Assembly: GCF_022810305.1 (NCBI RefSeq)
Contig: NZ_JALGQH010000006.1
Coordinates: forward strand, 124,001-188,000
Source of the DNA: Rhodococcus sp. ARC_M6
GTDB taxonomy: Bacteria; Actinomycetota; Actinomycetes; Mycobacteriales; Mycobacteriaceae
Direction: 5' to 3'
DNA length: 64,000 nucleotides
How positions within the stretch are numbered: the first letter of the stretch is position 1; every line of letters starts with the position of its first letter. The notes under the pieces are model-generated. The model was given only the letters and a program-made list of their open reading frames with translations. It did not search any database and was not told where the DNA came from. Shown here in pieces: positions 30,086-39,839 of this stretch. Made by a program: the position numbers and the translations under genes.

Positions 30086-31669
30086 GTGGGCGATATCCGA
30101 ACCGTCAGTGCCCCAACCGATCACGTGGTTATTGTCGGCGCCGGACTCGCGGGACTGTCCGCCGGACTGCACCTTCTCGGCTCCGGCCGTGCGGTCACGA
30201 TCCTCGAAGCCGACGCCACCGTCGGCGGTCGCGTCGGCCAGTACCGCGGCCCCGATTACACCGTCGACAACGGCGCAACCGTTCTGACGATGCCTGAGTT
30301 GATCGACGACGCCCTGGCAGCCGTCGGCGCACGTTCCGACATGACGACTCCGAAACTTGTTGTGCACAAACTTGATCCGGCCTACCACGCCCGATTTGCA
30401 GACGGCACAACCTTGGAAGTCAGCTCAGATCCCGACACCATGGCAGCCGAGGTCAGCAGACTGTGCGGTCCCGACGAGGCTCGGCGATACCGGTCGCTGC
30501 GCCGTTGGCTTGCGCAAATTTTCGACGCCGAATTCGACCGCTTCATGGATGCGAACTTCGATTCACCGCTCGATTTGGTGAACTCGGCGGCGGCACTCAA
30601 AGACCTGTCCAAGCTTCTTGCACTCCGCGGTTTCGGATCCCTCGGACACCAAGTGGACCGGTTCATCCGAGATCCGCGACTCCGAAGGATCTTCACCTTC
30701 CAAGCCCTCTATGCCGGAGTCGCACCGGCGCGCGCGCTGGCCGTCTACGGCGCCATCGCGCACATGGACACATCTCTCGGCGTCTATTTCCCCGAAGGTG
30801 GCATGCACACCATCGCAGCATCGATGGCGGACGCTTTCACGACAAGCGGCGGAGAACTCCGACTCGGCACTCCCGTCGAACGACTCGAGGCAGCCGGCCG
30901 ACGTGTCCGCGCCGTATACACAACCTCGGGTGAACGCCTGTCCTGCGACGCTCTTGTCTTGACACCCGACGTCCTCGTCACCGACCAACTGTTGCGCCCA
31001 CATACTCGTAGACGGCCCCGCCGGGTCCGAACATCACCGTCGGCGGTGGTGATTCACGGCACAATCCTGTCGTCGATTGCAGACCGATGGCCAGCGAACC
31101 GACACCACACGATCGATTTCGGCGATGCGTGGGAACGCACCTTCGCGGAGATCACAGCCGGCCCTCGCCGCGGCACTCTGATGAGCGATCCGTCACTGTT
31201 GATCACCAGACCAGCCGTCACCGATGCCGGGTTGACGTTCCGGAGAGACGGCCGCACACGCGAGCCCCTCTCGATTCTCGCGCCGTGTCCCAACCTCGTC
31301 AGCGCACCGCTCGACTGGTCGAAACTGGAGGCTCCGTACGTCCGCGAAATCCTCGGTACCCTGCAACAACGCGGATACGACGGCCTGGCTGACGGACTCG
31401 ACATCGACCACGTCGACACACCCCAAACATGGCTGGACAAAGGGATGACCGCCGGCAGTCCGTTTGCGGCCGCACACACGTTCAGTCAGACCGGACCGTT
31501 TCGTCGAAAGAACCTCGAACCAGGCTTCGACAACGTCGTTCTGGCCGGTTCCGGAACGGTACCGGGGGTGGGTGTGCCGACGGTCCTCCTCTCCGGACGA
31601 CTGGCCGCCGAACGCATCACGGGCGCGCGCAGTCGAGGCGAGGCCGTACTTGGTCCCGCGAGCAACTAA
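30086..31669 (+). CDS. crtI: CrtI phytoene desaturase
   Basis: A 527-residue FAD enzyme that desaturates phytoene toward lycopene or neurosporene. The N-terminus VVIVGAGLAGLSAGLHLLGSG (about residues 12-32) with EADATVGGRVGQ is the dinucleotide site; YTVDNGATVLTMPEL and the C-terminal VVLAGSGTVPGVGVPTVLLSGRLAAERI are CrtI-type. The GTG start is 2 nt after the idsA stop. Contains the substrate-domain stretch FQALYAGVAPARALAVYG. Number of desaturation steps cannot be told from sequence. Confidence 0.9.
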   Translation: MGDIRTVSAPTDHVVIVGAGLAGLSAGLHLLGSGRAVTILEADATVGGRVGQYRGPDYTVDNGATVLTMPELIDDALAAVGARSDMTTPKLVVHKLDPAYHARFADGTTLEVSSDPDTMAAEVSRLCGPDEARRYRSLRRWLAQIFDAEFDRFMDANFDSPLDLVNSAAALKDLSKLLALRGFGSLGHQVDRFIRDPRLRRIFTFQALYAGVAPARALAVYGAIAHMDTSLGVYFPEGGMHTIAASMADAFTTSGGELRLGTPVERLEAAGRRVRAVYTTSGERLSCDALVLTPDVLVTDQLLRPHTRRRPRRVRTSPSAVVIHGTILSSIADRWPANRHHTIDFGDAWERTFAEITAGPRRGTLMSDPSLLITRPAVTDAGLTFRRDGRTREPLSILAPCPNLVSAPLDWSKLEAPYVREILGTLQQRGYDGLADGLDIDHVDTPQTWLDKGMTAGSPFAAAHTFSQTGPFRRKNLEPGFDNVVLAGSGTVPGVGVPTVLLSGRLAAERITGARSRGEAVLGPASN

Positions 31670-31748
31670 ACTGGCCCCTCGTAACCGACCATTCGCCAGA
31701 AATTCACACGAACCGCAACCGAACACCTCGGGGGAGGAAGCTGCACCC

Positions 31749-33335
31749 ATGACGTCCTCTGCCGCTCTGTCCGGCGAAGCCGATCCGCACGTAACAGCCA
31801 CCACACAATCGTGGCAACGACGAGCCGCCGACTTCCTTCGGACTCCCGAAGGACACAGCGCACTTCTCGGTTTTGTCGGTGCCGCCATGATCACGTTCGG
31901 CGGATTCGGCGCAGGTAGTGTTCGGCGACAGGACCCCCTGTTGGAATCGTTGCATCTGTCCTGGCTCCGCTTCGGGCACGGATCGATTCTGTCCGCGGCG
32001 ATCGTCTGGATCGGTGTGCTGTGCATGATCGGTGCCTGGGCGCGACTGGGCCGCTCCACTCTGCGCGGCGACGTCACGCTGCGCGGGCTTCGATATGTCG
32101 TGCCGCTCTGGACGTTTCCACTGCTCTTCGCAGTTCCGATGTTCAGCCGCGACGCATATTCGTATCTCGCTCAGGGCGCATTGCTGCGCGACGGTTTCGA
32201 CCCGTACTCCGTAGGTCCGGTGGTCAATCCCGGGATTCTGCTCGACAATGTCTCCAACGTCTGGACTACCACAACCACTCCCTACGGTCCGGTTCACCTT
32301 CTCCTGACCGACGCCATTGTTCGGCTCACCGGCGAAAACGTCATCGCGGGCACGATGCTGCTCCGAATCACGATGCTGCCGGGCCTTGCGCTGATGATGT
32401 GGGCGGTACCCCATCTGGCCAAGAAACTCGGCGGAAACACCGCGATCGCGCTGTGGCTCGCCGTACTCAATCCGCTGGTCCTGATCCACCTCATCGGCGG
32501 CGTACACAACGAAATGCTGATGGTCGGTCTCATGGTGGCCGGTATCGCGCTTGCACTCGAACGCAAACACATGTTCGGCATCGCGCTGATCGCCGTCGCT
32601 GTCGCAATCAAGGCAACTGCCGGTGTCGCACTTCCATTCGTCGTCTGGATCTGGATGATTCACGAACGCGAGAATGCTGTCGCCGAAGGTCGCGAACCGA
32701 TGTCACCGATCCGTTCCTTCGTGAAAACGGCGGGTATCGGATTCGCGATATTCGTTGCCGTCCTCGGTTCCACGTCCCTGATCGCGGGCGTCGGACTCGG
32801 CTGGACAACAGCGCTGTCGGGTTCTAACAAGATCATCAACTGGCTGTCGTTGCCGACGATCTTCGCCCACCTCTCCACCCTCGCGACTTCGTGGTTCGCC
32901 GGAGACCACTTCAACGACATACTCGCGGTTGCCCGAACGGTGGCCGCGGTCATCCTGGTCGTGATTGTCGCTCTCATCTGGTGGCGGTACCGGAAAACCG
33001 AACGCGACGCCGTGATGGGCATCGTCATCGCCCTGATCGCGATTGTGGTTCTCTCGCCGGCAGCACTCCCCTGGTACTACTCGTGGCCGTTGGCCGTCGC
33101 CGCGGGTTTCGCGCTGTCGCCGACCACCCTCGCCATCCTTGTCGGGCTCTCGAGCTGGCTGATGCTTGTTTTCCAGCCCGACGGTTCGATCGGCATGTAC
33201 TCGTTCCCTCACGTCGCCCTGGCGACGTTTGCATCGGTAGTCGCGGCCATGTCGCTCCGAACTGAAGATCCACTACGTCTACGCGGACGCAGGCCGGACG
33301 AAAAACCTGCTGAAGTGGTTTCGACCACCCCATGA
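31749..33335 (+). CDS. mptA: MptA-like alpha-(1->6)-mannopyranosyltransferase
   Basis: A 528-residue GT-C membrane mannosyltransferase with about 12-13 helices. It uses polyprenyl-phosphate mannose to extend the alpha-1,6-mannan core of lipomannan/LAM. The first extracytoplasmic loop has the GT-C type FSRDAYSYLAQGALLRDGFDPYSVGP (only the R-D-A-Y-S core is diagnostic), followed by TTTTPYGPVHLLLTDAI and LNPLVLIHLIGGVHNEMLMVGL. ATG 31749 follows GGGGGAGGAAG. It lies inside the carotenoid operon and its stop overlaps the crtB start by 4 nt. The orthologue by position is Rv2174. Confidence 0.88.
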   Translation: MTSSAALSGEADPHVTATTQSWQRRAADFLRTPEGHSALLGFVGAAMITFGGFGAGSVRRQDPLLESLHLSWLRFGHGSILSAAIVWIGVLCMIGAWARLGRSTLRGDVTLRGLRYVVPLWTFPLLFAVPMFSRDAYSYLAQGALLRDGFDPYSVGPVVNPGILLDNVSNVWTTTTTPYGPVHLLLTDAIVRLTGENVIAGTMLLRITMLPGLALMMWAVPHLAKKLGGNTAIALWLAVLNPLVLIHLIGGVHNEMLMVGLMVAGIALALERKHMFGIALIAVAVAIKATAGVALPFVVWIWMIHERENAVAEGREPMSPIRSFVKTAGIGFAIFVAVLGSTSLIAGVGLGWTTALSGSNKIINWLSLPTIFAHLSTLATSWFAGDHFNDILAVARTVAAVILVVIVALIWWRYRKTERDAVMGIVIALIAIVVLSPAALPWYYSWPLAVAAGFALSPTTLAILVGLSSWLMLVFQPDGSIGMYSFPHVALATFASVVAAMSLRTEDPLRLRGRRPDEKPAEVVSTTP

Positions 33336-34291
33336 GTTCAATTGCTCCACAAGCACTATCGGAATCATTTGGGTTCTGTGAGCGTGTGACCGCCGAACAC
33401 GGTCGGACCTACTACCTGGCGGCCCGCCTGCTCCCGTCGGCGCGCCGACGGGCCGTGCACGCCCTCTACGCCTTTGCACGGGGCGTCGACGACCTGGTGG
33501 ACGTAGTCGAGCCTGGTGCCGCTGCTGATCTGAGTATCAGGCTGGCCGACGTCGAAAGAGCCACGTTCGCCGAGCTCTCGGGATCCGCTTGTGTCGGCGC
33601 TACCCGACCCGCTGAGTTGAGCAAGGTGCTGCCCGCATTTGCCCACACGGTCAAGCACTTCGACATTCCGGTGGACTACTTCCACGCGTTCTTCCGGTCG
33701 ATGCGCATGGATGCGCCCGGCACCCCGGAATTTCGTCCGGTCTACCGGACCATGAGCGAGCTGAACGAATACATGTACGGATCCGCTGTCGTGATCGGGC
33801 TACAATTGCTCCCGATACTCGGCGTCAGCGTCCCCGTGGAGGACGCCGCCGGGCCGGCATCGAAGCTCGGTGAAGCGTTTCAGCTGACCAACTTCATTCG
33901 CGACGTCGGCGAAGACCTCGATCGCGGACGTCTCTATCTCCCCCTCGACGAGTGGGCACCATTCGGCGTCGACGTCGAACTTCTCGAGCACGGACGCAGA
34001 ACCGGTGTTACCGACGCCCGCGTCGCACGCGCGCTGGCGCATGTCATCGCCCTGACCCGTGCGCAGTATCGCCAGGCAGAATGCGGTATCCAGATGCTGG
34101 ATCCGCGGGTACAGCCGTCGATCCGCACCGCGTTCGAGCTCTACGGCGCGATTCTCGACCAGGTAGAAGCGGCCGACTTTCAGATCCTTGATCGTCGAGT
34201 GACCGTTCCCACCAGCACCCGCTTGCGGGTCGCCGTTCCGGCGTTGTTGCGGTCAGCCGTCAGAAGGCCATTGCCTGCGCGCGACGAATGA
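33332..34291 (+). CDS. crtB: CrtB phytoene synthase
   Basis: A 319-residue head-to-head prenyl synthase joining two GGPP into phytoene. The first Asp-rich region is ALYAFARGVDDLVD (about 45-58). The second is LTNFIRDVGEDLDRGRLYLP, with GEAFQ before it. YMYGSAVVIGLQLLPILG is also typical. ATG 33332 overlaps mptA by 4 nt (coupled translation). Its 3' end overlaps the convergent HTH gene by 32 nt. Confidence 0.93.
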   Translation: MSSIAPQALSESFGFCERVTAEHGRTYYLAARLLPSARRRAVHALYAFARGVDDLVDVVEPGAAADLSIRLADVERATFAELSGSACVGATRPAELSKVLPAFAHTVKHFDIPVDYFHAFFRSMRMDAPGTPEFRPVYRTMSELNEYMYGSAVVIGLQLLPILGVSVPVEDAAGPASKLGEAFQLTNFIRDVGEDLDRGRLYLPLDEWAPFGVDVELLEHGRRTGVTDARVARALAHVIALTRAQYRQAECGIQMLDPRVQPSIRTAFELYGAILDQVEAADFQILDRRVTVPTSTRLRVAVPALLRSAVRRPLPARDE

Positions 34292-34628
34292 CCTCGCGAG
34301 CCAGGTCGCCATGCAGAGCGTCGACCGGCCGGCCCGGCAGCGATTCGTCGGCCTTGAACAGCCAACGCAAGGTTTCCTTGTCGGTGTAACCGCCGTCGTG
34401 CAGAACAGCCAGAAGGCCCGGGAGCCACTTCACGATCTGACCGTCTTCGTCGAAGAACACCTCGGGGACGCTCAGGACACTGCGGCGCTTGATTGCGATG
34501 ATCTTGCGATCGCGAAGCAACTGGTGCACCTTACTCAACGGCAACCCGAGATTCTTCGCTACATCTGCCAGCTGAAACAGGGAAACCGAAGAATCCAGGA
34601 CATCGTCACAATAAGGAAAGGCGCTCAC
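34260..34628 (-). CDS. Small HTH DNA-binding protein (Rv2175c-like)
   Basis: A 122-residue protein: SLFQLADVAKNLGLPLSKVHQLLRDRKIIAIKRR is a winged-helix/HTH unit (about residues 15-48), followed by VPEVFFDEDGQIVKWLPGLLAVLHDGGYTDKETLRWLF and the end PVDALHGDLAREVIRRAQAMAF, all as in mycobacterial Rv2175c, a reported substrate of the kinase PknL. The GTG at 34628 is the best start by alignment but no clear Shine-Dalgarno precedes it. It diverges from pknL, which suggests a kinase-regulator pair. The last 32 nt overlap crtB on the other strand. Confidence 0.9.
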   Translation of the reverse strand: MSAFPYCDDVLDSSVSLFQLADVAKNLGLPLSKVHQLLRDRKIIAIKRRSVLSVPEVFFDEDGQIVKWLPGLLAVLHDGGYTDKETLRWLFKADESLPGRPVDALHGDLAREVIRRAQAMAF

Positions 34629-34761
34629 ACGCGGAAGTTTATCGGGTCCGGTGAGCGTACAACGTACCGCCCAGCACGTGGTGGCAACTTTGCGTCGGTG
34701 GCGCTGGCTACGATGGACACGATGCGGAGTATTCGCTGAGTCCGACACACATCGGCCACTG

Positions 34762-34791
34762 CAGAAGCGACCGACACAGAAGCGACCGACA
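34762..34791. repeat. Tandem 15-bp direct repeat between the HTH gene and pknL
   Basis: CAGAAGCGACCGACA occurs twice in perfect tandem (34762-34776 and 34777-34791), 53 nt upstream of the pknL start and inside the divergent promoter region. It could be a binding site for the neighbouring HTH protein or another regulator, or a simple slippage duplication. Confidence 0.75.
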
Positions 34792-34843
34792 TTGATCCGG
34801 AAGTTTCGACACAAACACAGATTTTCACTACGGAGGTCAAGGG

Positions 34844-36835
34844 TTGATCGGCGAAATGCTCGAACGCCGCTATCGAGTGGACGCACCAATCGCGCGCGGC
34901 GGAATGTCAACTGTGTATCGAGGTCTCGATACCCGGTTGGATCGACCCGTCGCGATCAAAGTCATGGATCCACAGTTCGCCGCCGATCCTGCCTTTCTGA
35001 CGCGTTTCGAGTTCGAGGCGCGGGCAGTTGCACGCCTCAAACATCCAGCGCTGGTTGCGGTCTACGACCAGGGCAGCGATCGCGGTCATGCGTTCCTCGT
35101 CATGGAATTGGTCGACGGCGGCACTCTCCGCGAGTTGCTCCGTGAGCGTGGCCCCATGCCTCCGCACGCTGTTGCCGCCGTTGTCGGCCCAGTCCTCGAT
35201 GCATTGGCGGTGGCACATCGCGGCGGCTTGGTGCACCGGGACGTCAAACCGGAAAACATCCTGATCTCGGATTCAGGTGAAGTGAAGATCGCCGATTTCG
35301 GTCTGGTCCGAGCAGCTGCCGCCGCAACGACGACGTCGAACAGCGTCATCCTCGGCACGGCCGCGTACTTGTCTCCCGAGCAGGTCACGTCGGGCGTAGC
35401 TGATCCGCGCAGCGACGTGTACTCGACCGGCGTCTTGATGTTCGAACTTCTCACCGGTACAACACCTTTCACCGGCGACACATCGCTGTCCATCGCGTAC
35501 CAGAGAATTCACGACGACGTCCCGCCGCCCAGTTCACGCATCGCCGGAGTGCCGGCGCAGTTCGATCGCCTCGTCGCCCAGGCCACCCACCGTGAACCGG
35601 CACATCGTTTTGCCGACGCCGGTGAGATGGCGGCTGCCCTACGCATCGTGTGCGAACAGCTCGAACTCCCCTCGTACCGGGTTCCCGCTCCGCGGCGTTC
35701 CGCACAGCATCAGAGCGTAAACCCAGCGCCGCAGCCCACACCGACGCCCCACCCCACCCAGGGCCCCGGCGCAACTACCGCGGCGTTTGCACCGGGCGCT
35801 GCGGCAGCTGCCACCACCGTTACGCCTCACAGTGCGCCACCGGCGAACGACGGAATTCAGCACACCAGAGCTGTCACGGCGCAAACAGTGCGTCCGTCCG
35901 TCGCCGACGAAGACCCCGCGGATCAGGTTGACGACCCCCAAGCCCATTTCGCCGACGCTCGACGACGCTCCCGCCGCACCACTGTGGTCTGGCTGCTTGT
36001 CGTCGCACTACTCGCGCTCGCGCTGGGCGTCGGCGGCTGGTGGATGGGATCGGGCCGATTCACGGCAGTCCCCCAGATCGGCGGCCTGAACAAGGACGCC
36101 GCACTGACCGCGCTCCACGACGCCCACTTGTCTCCGGAGATTCGTGGTGAATACTCCGACTCCCAGGCCGTCGACATCGTCGTCGGCACCGACCCGGCCG
36201 CAGGTTCTCGGGTCACTCGCGGCTCGAGCGTTGCACTCGTGACCTCGCTCGGACGTCCCACTGTGCCGCCGGCCGGCGGCAGCGTCAATGACACCAAGAG
36301 TCAGCTCACCGCGCGCACCCTGGTACCCGTCGACGGCGGTGAAACATTCAGTTCCAAGGTCCCCATCGGCGGTGTCGCCGCACTCGAGCCAGCGCCGGGA
36401 ACGGCAGTGGCGGTGGGCTCCTCCGTCAAGGTCGTCACGTCCAAAGGGTCACCACCCGTTGATGTTCCCGACGTGAAAGGCATGTCGGAGAATGCCGCCC
36501 GCGCCGCCCTCGACAAGGTGGGCATCACCGTCAGCGAAACCCGAACCGTCTTCGACAAAAAAATCGAAGGCGGCAAGATCATCGGAACCGATCCAGCGGT
36601 GGGTTCATCGGTCAGCGCCGGAACCTCCGTTGTACTGCTCGTCTCGAATTCCGTGAAAGTACCCAATCTTCTCGGGCGTACCGTCTCCTCGGCCCGCGAA
36701 GAACTCACCCGAATCGGCCTCGAACTCACTGTGCGCCAACTGACTCAGAACGACAGTTCCCTCATTGTCAGTCAGAGCGACAAGAACGATCTGGTTGCCA
36801 AAGGCTCCAACGTCACCGTCGTCGCGATTCCGTAA
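34844..36835 (+). CDS. pknL: PknL, transmembrane Ser/Thr protein kinase with PASTA domains
   Basis: A 663-residue receptor-type kinase. The Hanks kinase domain (about 9-270) has ARGGMSTVY, the catalytic VAIKVMD Lys, HRDVKPENILI, IADFGLV and YLSPEQ. A Pro/Thr/Ala-rich juxtamembrane region (about 285-375) leads to one transmembrane helix (about 382-402). About four PASTA repeats outside the cell follow (starts near VPQIGGL, LTARTLVP, VPDVKGM and VPNLLGR), likely sensing peptidoglycan or muropeptides. TTG 34844 has GGAGGTCAAGG just upstream. It ends before a terminator facing aroG. Confidence 0.94.
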   Translation: MIGEMLERRYRVDAPIARGGMSTVYRGLDTRLDRPVAIKVMDPQFAADPAFLTRFEFEARAVARLKHPALVAVYDQGSDRGHAFLVMELVDGGTLRELLRERGPMPPHAVAAVVGPVLDALAVAHRGGLVHRDVKPENILISDSGEVKIADFGLVRAAAAATTTSNSVILGTAAYLSPEQVTSGVADPRSDVYSTGVLMFELLTGTTPFTGDTSLSIAYQRIHDDVPPPSSRIAGVPAQFDRLVAQATHREPAHRFADAGEMAAALRIVCEQLELPSYRVPAPRRSAQHQSVNPAPQPTPTPHPTQGPGATTAAFAPGAAAAATTVTPHSAPPANDGIQHTRAVTAQTVRPSVADEDPADQVDDPQAHFADARRRSRRTTVVWLLVVALLALALGVGGWWMGSGRFTAVPQIGGLNKDAALTALHDAHLSPEIRGEYSDSQAVDIVVGTDPAAGSRVTRGSSVALVTSLGRPTVPPAGGSVNDTKSQLTARTLVPVDGGETFSSKVPIGGVAALEPAPGTAVAVGSSVKVVTSKGSPPVDVPDVKGMSENAARAALDKVGITVSETRTVFDKKIEGGKIIGTDPAVGSSVSAGTSVVLLVSNSVKVPNLLGRTVSSAREELTRIGLELTVRQLTQNDSSLIVSQSDKNDLVAKGSNVTVVAIP

Positions 36836-36857
36836 AGACACACACGTGGCAACCGAA

Positions 36858-36891
36858 AACGCCCCCACTCGCAGATACGAGTGAGGGCGTT
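36858..36891. terminator. Bidirectional terminator between pknL and aroG
   Basis: Two 14-nt arms (AACGCCC then CACTCG, with one mismatch) pair around a 6-nt loop between the convergent pknL and aroG stops. The minus strand reads into GCGTTTTC and the plus strand into CGTTCG, so it is best for aroG but may serve both. Confidence 0.75.
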
Positions 36892-36906
36892 CGAAACGAA
36901 TCAAAT

Positions 36907-38364
<1,458 letters not shown>

Positions 38365-38381
38365 TCACCCATCACAGCTGG

Positions 38382-38873
38382 TCAGCGAAGTGACCGGGCC
38401 CGAGCAATCGCGTCGAACTTCACGAGGTTGTGTCGTGCGTCCGCGAGCGCGTCATGGGCGTCGGCCGGTGCGGACGGGAGCGCCGGACTGCCGTTGTCCT
38501 CCCAGAACTGGCGGAGTTCACGGGTGTAGCGCGGCAATGACTGCGGCAGCTCGGTCATGTCACCCCACAGTTGGCACAACGCGACGTGGTCGTAGGCCGC
38601 GACCCAGGCCCACAGCTCCGGAACGACCATCGGCCGGGGAACAAAGAACTTCAGGAGATCGTCGCGGATCTTGTCTCGTGACTTCCACAGCGGCGACGAA
38701 GGCTGCGGCAGTTTCGGCAAGACGTTCTTGCGCACCCAACTCCCGGCACGCGCCGGATCGAACTCGGTGGAGACGGCGTAGTACTCACGACCGTCCTCAC
38801 AGACGACGCCGATGGACACGAGATCGATGGTTCGACCGTCTTCGATGAATTCACAGTCGTAGAAGTAGCGCAC
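38382..38873 (-). CDS. RNase AS-like 3'-5' exoribonuclease (Rv2179c type)
   Basis: A 163-residue DEDDh exonuclease. The start MRYFYDCEFIEDG gives the catalytic Asp6 and Glu8; YDHVALCQLWGDM and HDALADARHNL supply the remaining Asp and His residues. Rv2179c, the mycobacterial member, is reported to digest RNA with preference for adenylates. Length and spacing are like Rv2179c (about 168). It lies upstream of aroG on the same strand. Confidence 0.9.
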   Translation of the reverse strand: MRYFYDCEFIEDGRTIDLVSIGVVCEDGREYYAVSTEFDPARAGSWVRKNVLPKLPQPSSPLWKSRDKIRDDLLKFFVPRPMVVPELWAWVAAYDHVALCQLWGDMTELPQSLPRYTRELRQFWEDNGSPALPSAPADAHDALADARHNLVKFDAIARARSLR

Positions 38874-38939
38874 GTCCGAAAACTATGCCGCACGCGCTAC
38901 CTCGAGGGCTAATGCGCGTGCGGCAGTTGTGGCGAATCT

Positions 38940-39731
38940 CTAGCTGGCCCGCGTATCCGGAACCGGCGCCTGATCGGGAGTCGCACCATCTGCATCAGAG
39001 AGGGCGACCAGTTCGACGACGGGTTCAGTCGCCGAGGAGGTTTCAGCCGGCTTGCTCGGCTGCTTGTTTTTCAGGCTCGCCGCATAGATGTCGACGTACT
39101 CCTGACCGGATAGCTTCATCAGCTTGTACATCACCTCGTCGGTGACGGCCCGCTCCACGAAACGGTTACCGCCCATCCCCTCGAAACGCGAGAAGTCGAT
39201 GGGCTCGCCGACAATGATGGTGACCTTGGCCGGACGCCAGATCTTAGAGCCGATGGGATTCATCTTGTCGGTGCCGACCATGGCGACCGGAATTACCTTG
39301 ACACCGGATTCCAGTGCGAGGCGCGCCATTCCGGTCTTTCCCTTGTACAGGCGACCGTCGGGAGAGCGTGTGCCCTCCGGATAGATCCCGAGAAGACTCC
39401 CTGAATTGAGAACCTTTAGTCCGGCATTGAGTGCGTCCTGGGCCGCGTCGGCGCCGGTACGGTCGATCGGAACCTGGCCGACGGCAGTGAAGAACCATCG
39501 CTGGAACGCACCCTTGAGTCCGGTGCCGGTGAAGTACTCACTCTTGGCCAGGAAGGTGATCCGTCGGTTCGACCGCAACGGCAGGTAAAACGAGTCGAGG
39601 ACAGCCTGATGGTTGCTAGCCAAAATCGCCGCACCCTCAGTGGGAATGTTCTCGTGGCCTTTGATCGTCGGACGTCCGAGGACCCACAGAATCGGCCCCA
39701 CGAACACATATTTGACGAGCCAATACCACAC
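38940..39731 (-). CDS. PlsC-like 1-acyl-sn-glycerol-3-phosphate acyltransferase
   Basis: A 263-residue membrane acyltransferase that makes phosphatidic acid. The catalytic N-H-x4-D is in ASNHQAVLDSFYLPL, the second block is FLAKSEYF, the third YPEGTRSPDGRLYKGKTG and the last KVIPVAMVGTDKM. The C-terminus after about residue 225 is a Ser/Ala/Glu-rich tail. The start GTG 39731 is chosen since GGGAGGG lies 5-6 nt upstream and WYWLVKYVFVGP is the usual family N-terminus; an ATG at 39785 is a less likely start. Corresponds to Rv2182c by order. Confidence 0.92.
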   Translation of the reverse strand: MWYWLVKYVFVGPILWVLGRPTIKGHENIPTEGAAILASNHQAVLDSFYLPLRSNRRITFLAKSEYFTGTGLKGAFQRWFFTAVGQVPIDRTGADAAQDALNAGLKVLNSGSLLGIYPEGTRSPDGRLYKGKTGMARLALESGVKVIPVAMVGTDKMNPIGSKIWRPAKVTIIVGEPIDFSRFEGMGGNRFVERAVTDEVMYKLMKLSGQEYVDIYAASLKNKQPSKPAETSSATEPVVELVALSDADGATPDQAPVPDTRAS

Positions 39732-39839
39732 GGCGTCCCTCCCATTCACAACCCGAATTGCCCTGTGCACGACCTTACTGCGCACCTGTAAGCCTCGCTA
39801 CACATGCCCCGGGAGCACCGGCACGCGAACCGGTGTGAC

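Noticed and set aside
22855-34291. Carotenoid region as a recently acquired island
   Set aside because: GC content, codon use and start codons look like the flanks, there are no mobile elements or tRNA borders, and idsA, lppM, GNAT, metF and mptA follow the conserved actinobacterial order.
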